NCBI GenBank assembly: GCA_038241255.1
Contig: JBBRFW010000076.1
Location: forward strand, 1-16,953
DNA from: Schlegelella_A sp038241255
GTDB lineage: Bacteria; Pseudomonadota; Gammaproteobacteria; Burkholderiales; Burkholderiaceae_C
Reading direction: 5' to 3'
Length of the DNA stretch: 16,953 nucleotides
Shown here: positions 13,182 to 16,953 of the stretch, one piece after another
How positions within the stretch are numbered: the first letter of the stretch is position 1
Layout: each line of letters begins with the position of its first letter
Notes under the pieces: model-generated
Seen by the model: only the letters and a program-made list of their open reading frames with translations
Databases searched by the model: none
Told to the model about the DNA's origin: nothing
Position numbers and translations under genes: made by a program

Positions 13182-13951
13182 CGGTCGAGCGCCTGCGCTT
13201 CGATCATGACCTGGCGCGTGCGCAGCTGCGAAGTGCCGAGATGATAGTGAAGCTGCGCGCGCAGCAACGGCCGCAGCGCGGCCAGCGCACGGGCGGCGAC
13301 GCGCTGCAGCGACGGCAGGTCGGCGGCGAGCGCCAGCTCGAGCGCGGAGAGCGTCGCGCCGGTGACCGTCGCCTCGTTCTCGTTGTCGGTCTCGACCACG
13401 CCGGCGTCGGCGAGAACCAGATAGCGCGCCTCGGCGCGCACCGGGCGGTGCGACGCGGTCTCGGTGCCGAGATCGGGCAGCAGCCCGATCTCGCGCAGGA
13501 GCACGAGCTCGAACGCGCGCAGCGCCGACTGGGTGCCGGCTTCGTCACCCGGCGCCAGCGCGGCTATCGTCGTCGCGTAGGCATCGAACAGGAGCGCGTG
13601 CGGATCGTGGCGGGCGAGCAGCTTCATCAGCAGCTCGTTCAGGTAGAAACCGCTGAAGAGTGCGGCGCCGGTCAGCATCGGGTGTCCACCGGCCCAGTCG
13701 GCGGCGCGCAGGGTGTGCACCTCCCGGCTGTCGTCGCCGGGCGGCTGACGGCCGAGCGAGACCTGCAGGCGCTGGAACGGCAGCAGGACGCTGCGCAGCT
13801 GGGAAAAGGGCCGCTTCGCGCCCTTGGCAGCGACCGCGATCCGACCTTGCTCGCGCGTGAACAGGTCGAGGATGACGCTTGACTCGCTCCAGTCGTAGTG
13901 GTGGAGCACGTACGACGCCAGCGCGGCGCCACGGGCGGGGCGGCTCGCCAC
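13178..13951 (-). CDS. recO: DNA repair protein RecO
   Basis: Recombination mediator of the RecFOR pathway; helps load RecA onto SSB-coated single-stranded DNA and anneals strands. It has 257 residues (E. coli 242). An N-terminal OB-fold starts at YVLHHYDWSESSVILDLFTR and includes GRIAVAAKGAKRP; a helical C-terminal part includes LFSGFYLNELLMKLL and FELVLLREIGLLPDL, both typical. No zinc-binding cysteine cluster is present, as usual for proteobacterial RecO. The start is GTG at 13949-13951, 35 nt after the era stop; other starts would cut the OB-fold. The rnc-era-recO-pdxJ order is conserved. Confidence 0.95.
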   Translation of the reverse strand: MASRPARGAALASYVLHHYDWSESSVILDLFTREQGRIAVAAKGAKRPFSQLRSVLLPFQRLQVSLGRQPPGDDSREVHTLRAADWAGGHPMLTGAALFSGFYLNELLMKLLARHDPHALLFDAYATTIAALAPGDEAGTQSALRAFELVLLREIGLLPDLGTETASHRPVRAEARYLVLADAGVVETDNENEATVTGATLSALELALAADLPSLQRVAARALAALRPLLRAQLHYHLGTSQLRTRQVMIEAQALDR

Positions 13952-13986
13952 GTCAGCGCCCGGCGGCGGCGCAGGGCCCGCGGCTG

Positions 13987-14877
13987 CTATTCATAGCCGT
14001 ACGAGCGAAGATGCGCGTCGTCGTCGGCCCAGCCGCCTCTCACCTTGACCCAGAGCTCGAGGAAGACGCGCGCATCGAGCAGGCGCTCGAGCTCCTGGCG
14101 TGCCTCCGAGCCGATGCGCTTGAGGCGCTCGCCGCCGGCGCCGATGATCATGCCCTTGTGGGCGTCACGCTCGACGACGATCGTCGCCGCGATCCGGCGC
14201 AGGCCGCCCTCTTCCTCGTACTTGTCGATCACGACCGTCGAGGTGTAGGGCAGCTCGTCACCGGTGAGGCGGAACAGCTTCTCGCGCACGACCTCGGCGG
14301 CGAGAAATCGGTCGCTGCGGTCGGTGAGCGCGTCTTCGTCGTAGAGCCAGGCCTGCTCCGGCAGGTACGGCTCGACGATCGCCAGCAGCCGCTCGGCATC
14401 GGCGGCGCGCGTGGCGGTCATCGGCACGAACTCGGCGAAGGCATGGCGCTGCTGCATCTGCTGCAGCCACGGCGCGAGGTCGGCGCGCCGCGTCACCGTG
14501 TCGAGCTTGTTGGCAACGAGCAGCACAGGCTTGGCCGGGGCGACGAGCGCAAGCACCGCGGCGTCGTCGGGGCCGAAGCGGCCCGCCTCGACCACGAGGA
14601 GGACGACGTCGACGTCCGCGAGCGTGCCCGTGACCGCTCGGTTGAGCGAGCGGTTCAGGGCGGCGACATGGCGCGTCTGGAATCCCGGCGTGTCGACGAA
14701 CACGAATTGCGAGCGCGCGCGGCTGCGGATGCCGGTGATCCGGTGGCGTGTCGTCTGCGCCTTGTTCGAGGTGATGCTGATCTTCTGCGCGACCAGGGCA
14801 TTGAGAAGCGTCGACTTGCCGACGTTCGGCCGGCCGACGAGCGCCACCAGGCCGCATCTGGCGGGGCCGTCCTCCAT
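13987..14877 (-). CDS. era: GTPase Era
   Basis: Essential GTPase that binds the 3' end of 16S rRNA and helps 30S subunit assembly. It has 296 residues. G1 is GRPNVGKST (15-23), G2 region QTTRH (41-45), G3 DTPG (62-65), G4 NKLD (123-126), and the G5 position reads TAT (154-156) instead of the usual SA-containing loop. A C-terminal KH domain carries GMIIGAGGERLKRIG (242-256), which contacts the anti-Shine-Dalgarno region. The ATG shares one base with the rnc stop (TGATG), indicating translational coupling. The stop is TAG at 13987. Confidence 0.97.
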   Translation of the reverse strand: MEDGPARCGLVALVGRPNVGKSTLLNALVAQKISITSNKAQTTRHRITGIRSRARSQFVFVDTPGFQTRHVAALNRSLNRAVTGTLADVDVVLLVVEAGRFGPDDAAVLALVAPAKPVLLVANKLDTVTRRADLAPWLQQMQQRHAFAEFVPMTATRAADAERLLAIVEPYLPEQAWLYDEDALTDRSDRFLAAEVVREKLFRLTGDELPYTSTVVIDKYEEEGGLRRIAATIVVERDAHKGMIIGAGGERLKRIGSEARQELERLLDARVFLELWVKVRGGWADDDAHLRSYGYE

Positions 14878-15581
14878 CAGGAGCGCAGCGGGCTTCCTGG
14901 CTCGTCGCTATCGCGCAGCGCGTCCAGCATGCGGCGCGCCGCTTCCTGCTCGGCGGCGCGGCGCGACTTGCCCTCGCCCGTTTCCTGCAGGCTGAGCGCC
15001 GGCACCGCGCACTCGACCTCGAACGTCTGGGCGTGCGCCTGGCCGCGCGTGGCGATGATGGAATAGCTCGGCACCGGGATGCGCCGCGCCTGCAGCCATT
15101 CCTGGAGCTCGGTCTTGGCGTCCTTAGCCCAGCTCGCGACTTCGGTCGTTTCGATCACCTCGCCGAACAGGCTGTGGACGAGCGTCCGCGCCGCGGCGAG
15201 GCCACCATCGACGAAGGTCGCGCCGATCAGCGCCTCGAGCGCGTCGGCGAGGATCGACGAGCGCAGCGCCCCGCCGCCCCGCGCCTCGCCTTCGCCCAGT
15301 CGCACCGACTCGGGCAGGCCGAGCTGGAGCGCGGCGCGATACAGGCTGTCTTCACGGACGAGGTGCGCGCGAACGCGCGTGAGGTCGCCTTCGTCGGAGT
15401 CGCCGAGGCGGTCGAACAGGAGGCTCGAAACGACCAGGCTGAGGACGGCGTCGCCGAGGAATTCGAGGCGCTCGTTGTGGTCGGCGCCATAGCTGCGGTG
15501 CGTGAGCGCCCGTTCCAGCAGCGCGGGGTCGGCGAAGCGATGGCCGATGCGCTGCTGCAGTACGTCGAGGCGGGAATCCAT
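14877..15581 (-). CDS. rnc: Ribonuclease III
   Basis: Double-strand-specific endoribonuclease that processes rRNA precursors and some mRNAs. It has 234 residues. The signature NERLEFLGDAVL starts at 36; the metal ligands are E40, D44, D113 and E116 (ILADALEALIGA). The dsRNA-binding domain spans about residues 152-220 (KTELQEWLQARR, then SRRAAEQEAARRML). In E. coli rnc autoregulates its operon by cleaving the leader. Here rnc lies inside a longer cluster, 37 nt after the DUF4845 gene, and I see no obvious long stem in that short spacer. The start codon at 15579-15581 has only a weak GGAG further upstream. Confidence 0.97.
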   Translation of the reverse strand: MDSRLDVLQQRIGHRFADPALLERALTHRSYGADHNERLEFLGDAVLSLVVSSLLFDRLGDSDEGDLTRVRAHLVREDSLYRAALQLGLPESVRLGEGEARGGGALRSSILADALEALIGATFVDGGLAAARTLVHSLFGEVIETTEVASWAKDAKTELQEWLQARRIPVPSYSIIATRGQAHAQTFEVECAVPALSLQETGEGKSRRAAEQEAARRMLDALRDSDEPGSPLRS

Positions 15582-15618
15582 ACGTGAAACGGCTCCGTTC
15601 GATGGGCGGGCCGCGAGA

Positions 15619-15990
15619 CTAGTTCGAGCGGCCCTCGAACTTGATGAGAAGGAAGACGGGCTTCACAAGTTCCACTTCCTTGTCGTAGGCGAAGGAGACT
15701 ACGACCTTCTCGTTCTCCTTGGTGACCAGCAGGTCCTTGCCGGTGATCGAGACGATCGAGTATTCGATGTCCTTCTGGCGCTCGAAGGCGGCCCGGATCT
15801 CCGGGACGGTAGACCCTTCGCTCGCGATCTTGTTGACCGTGCGCTTGATGGTGAAGTACTCGTTGAGGGTCGGCAGCACCCGCATCCCGATCAGGGCGAG
15901 GAAGCCGACGATCACGGCCCAGAACAAGAGCCCGAAGAGGGTCACGCCGCGCTGGCGGCCCGCCTTGTCGACCCGACCGTGACCGATCAT
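15619..15990 (-). CDS. DUF4845 single-pass membrane protein
   Basis: Small membrane protein of 123 residues, of the DUF4845 type regularly found between lepB and rnc in Beta- and Gammaproteobacteria; function unknown. After a short basic N-terminus (GRVDKAGRQRG) one transmembrane helix (about 15-37, VTLFGLLFWAVIVGFLALIG) is followed by a soluble domain with RVLPTLNEYFTIKR and ITGKDLLVTKENEKVVVSFAY. The RQRGVTLFGLL start resembles a type IV prepilin N-terminus, but the Glu at mature position 5 is missing. A GGAGGGCGG tract directly precedes the ATG. It lies 34 nt after lepB. Confidence 0.9.
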   Translation of the reverse strand: MIGHGRVDKAGRQRGVTLFGLLFWAVIVGFLALIGMRVLPTLNEYFTIKRTVNKIASEGSTVPEIRAAFERQKDIEYSIVSITGKDLLVTKENEKVVVSFAYDKEVELVKPVFLLIKFEGRSN

Positions 15991-16024
15991 CCGCCCTCCC
16001 CGTTTTCCGTGGCGCCGCTCCCGT

Positions 16025-16953
16025 CTACTGGAACGACCCCACCCGTTTCACGTCGCTGAAATTCATCCAGATGAAGAAGGCCCGGCCGACGATGTTCTCG
16101 TCGGGCACGAAGCCCCAGTAGCGCGAGTCGAGCGAGTTATCGCGGTTGTCGCCCATCATGAAGTAGTTGCCCGGCGGCACCTTACAGGCGACGCCCTCGG
16201 CACTGTAGCGGCAGTTCTCGCGGAACGGAAATTGATTGTCCTCGTGGCTTTTCCAAAACTGCGTGGATTGAGGATTAATGAGGATACCGTGCTCGACAGC
16301 GCCGAGCTTTTCCTTGAACTCGGGGGCGTAACGGCGTGCTTCCTCGTCGTAGAAGCCGGGCGGCGGCAGCGCCTCGGTCGGCACCTGCTGGCCGTTGATG
16401 AACAGCTGCTGGTTGCGGAAGACGACCTCATCGCCCGGCACGCCGACGACGCGCTTGATGTAGTCCGTGCTGGGGTCCTTGGGGTAGCGAAAGACCATCA
16501 CGTCGCCCCGCTCCGGGTCGTGGTTGGGGATGATCTTCTTGTTGATCACGGGCAGGCGGACGCCATAGTGAAACTTGTTCACCAGGATCAGGTCGCCGAC
16601 GAGGAGCGTGGGCATCATCGAGCCGGACGGGATCTTGAACGGCTCGAACAGGAACGAGCGGAGCAGGAACACGACGAGGATCACCGGGAACAGGCCGGCG
16701 GTCCAGTCGAGCCACCACGGTTGCAGCAGCAGCGCCTGGCGCGTCGAAGCGACGTTGTCGTCGACGCGGGCGATACCCTGGCGGGCGAGCTGCTCGCGCC
16801 GCGCCGCATCCTGCTGCTCGAAGGTCGCGACCGCCGCCACCCGGCGCGGCGCGAAGTAGAAACGTTCCGCCAGCCAGTAGGCGAAGGTGATCACCGTCAG
16901 GATGAAAAGCAGGAGCGAGAAGTTGCCGGACCACCGGTTGAAGTACCAGCCGA
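16025..16953 (-). CDS. lepB: Signal peptidase I LepB (5' end cut by window edge)
   Basis: Inner-membrane serine protease that removes signal peptides from exported proteins. The frame stays open to the window edge: before a GTG at 16894 it reads GWYFNRWSGNFSLLLFILTV, a typical betaproteobacterial LepB beginning and first transmembrane helix. The GTG is therefore an internal codon, and the true start is just outside. A second helix (LFPVILVVFLLRSFLFEPF) leads to the catalytic Ser in IPSGSMMPTL (codon 16619-16621) and the general-base Lys in DYIKRVVGVPGD (codon 16454-16456). GDNRDNSLDSRYWGFV is the C-terminal family box. Gene order predicts lepA upstream. It heads the visible part of the cluster. 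Confidence 0.97.
   Translation of the reverse strand, partial: GWYFNRWSGNFSLLLFILTVITFAYWLAERFYFAPRRVAAVATFEQQDAARREQLARQGIARVDDNVASTRQALLLQPWWLDWTAGLFPVILVVFLLRSFLFEPFKIPSGSMMPTLLVGDLILVNKFHYGVRLPVINKKIIPNHDPERGDVMVFRYPKDPSTDYIKRVVGVPGDEVVFRNQQLFINGQQVPTEALPPPGFYDEEARRYAPEFKEKLGAVEHGILINPQSTQFWKSHEDNQFPFRENCRYSAEGVACKVPPGNYFMMGDNRDNSLDSRYWGFVPDENIVGRAFFIWMNFSDVKRVGSFQ

Noticed and set aside
16025..16894. lepB starting at the GTG at 16894
   Set aside because: The frame continues upstream with a typical LepB N-terminus and first transmembrane helix, so this GTG is internal and the gene is cut by the window edge.

Overview
The window is GC-rich chromosomal DNA, almost certainly from a betaproteobacterium. 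The main evidence is the minus-strand order lepB - DUF4845 - rnc - era - recO - pdxJ - acpS - nagZ, typical of Betaproteobacteria, together with the rluC - HAD phosphatase - Rieske block divergent from rne. I cannot name the genus. I see no tRNA, rRNA, CRISPR array, insertion sequence, prophage or toxin/defence gene, and I found no wholly new system. The novelty lies in the regulatory and repeat architecture.

Region 1 (1-4180, minus strand): the urtABC part of a urea ABC transporter. urtC runs off the left edge; urtD and urtE would be expected beyond it. A 16-base match to the sigma-54 -24/-12 consensus lies just upstream of urtA, with two NtrC-like half-sites about two helical turns apart farther upstream. 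This suggests nitrogen-limitation control. The urtA-urtB spacer holds a GC hairpin and a perfect 25-bp inverted repeat of a widely dispersed REP-like type. The repeat contains the annotated urtB start codon.

Region 2 (4181-7071, minus strand): a Rieske 2Fe-2S protein overlapping a phosphoglycolate-phosphatase-like HAD gene, then a SYLF/YSC84-domain lipoprotein, then rluC (23S rRNA pseudouridine synthase). The conserved partner sppA, often found after the Rieske gene in this lineage, is absent; urtA follows instead.

Region 3 (7072-10900): a stretch of about 480 bases without a protein gene between the divergent rluC and rne, with a perfect TATAAT and several strong stem-loops. It probably serves as a long rne leader. 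rne follows (RNase E, 1097 aa), with a complete catalytic half, a membrane-anchoring amphipathic helix and a long low-complexity arginine-rich tail carrying 9-bp tandem repeats. A strong intrinsic terminator closes it and separates it from the convergent nagZ.

Region 4 (10913-16953, minus strand): the eight-gene housekeeping cluster, from lepB (5' end cut by the window edge) to nagZ. Most junctions are 1-4 base stop/start overlaps, indicating translational coupling. The products cover protein export (LepB), RNA processing (RNase III), ribosome assembly (Era), recombination repair (RecO), pyridoxal phosphate synthesis (PdxJ), acyl carrier protein activation (AcpS) and peptidoglycan recycling (NagZ).
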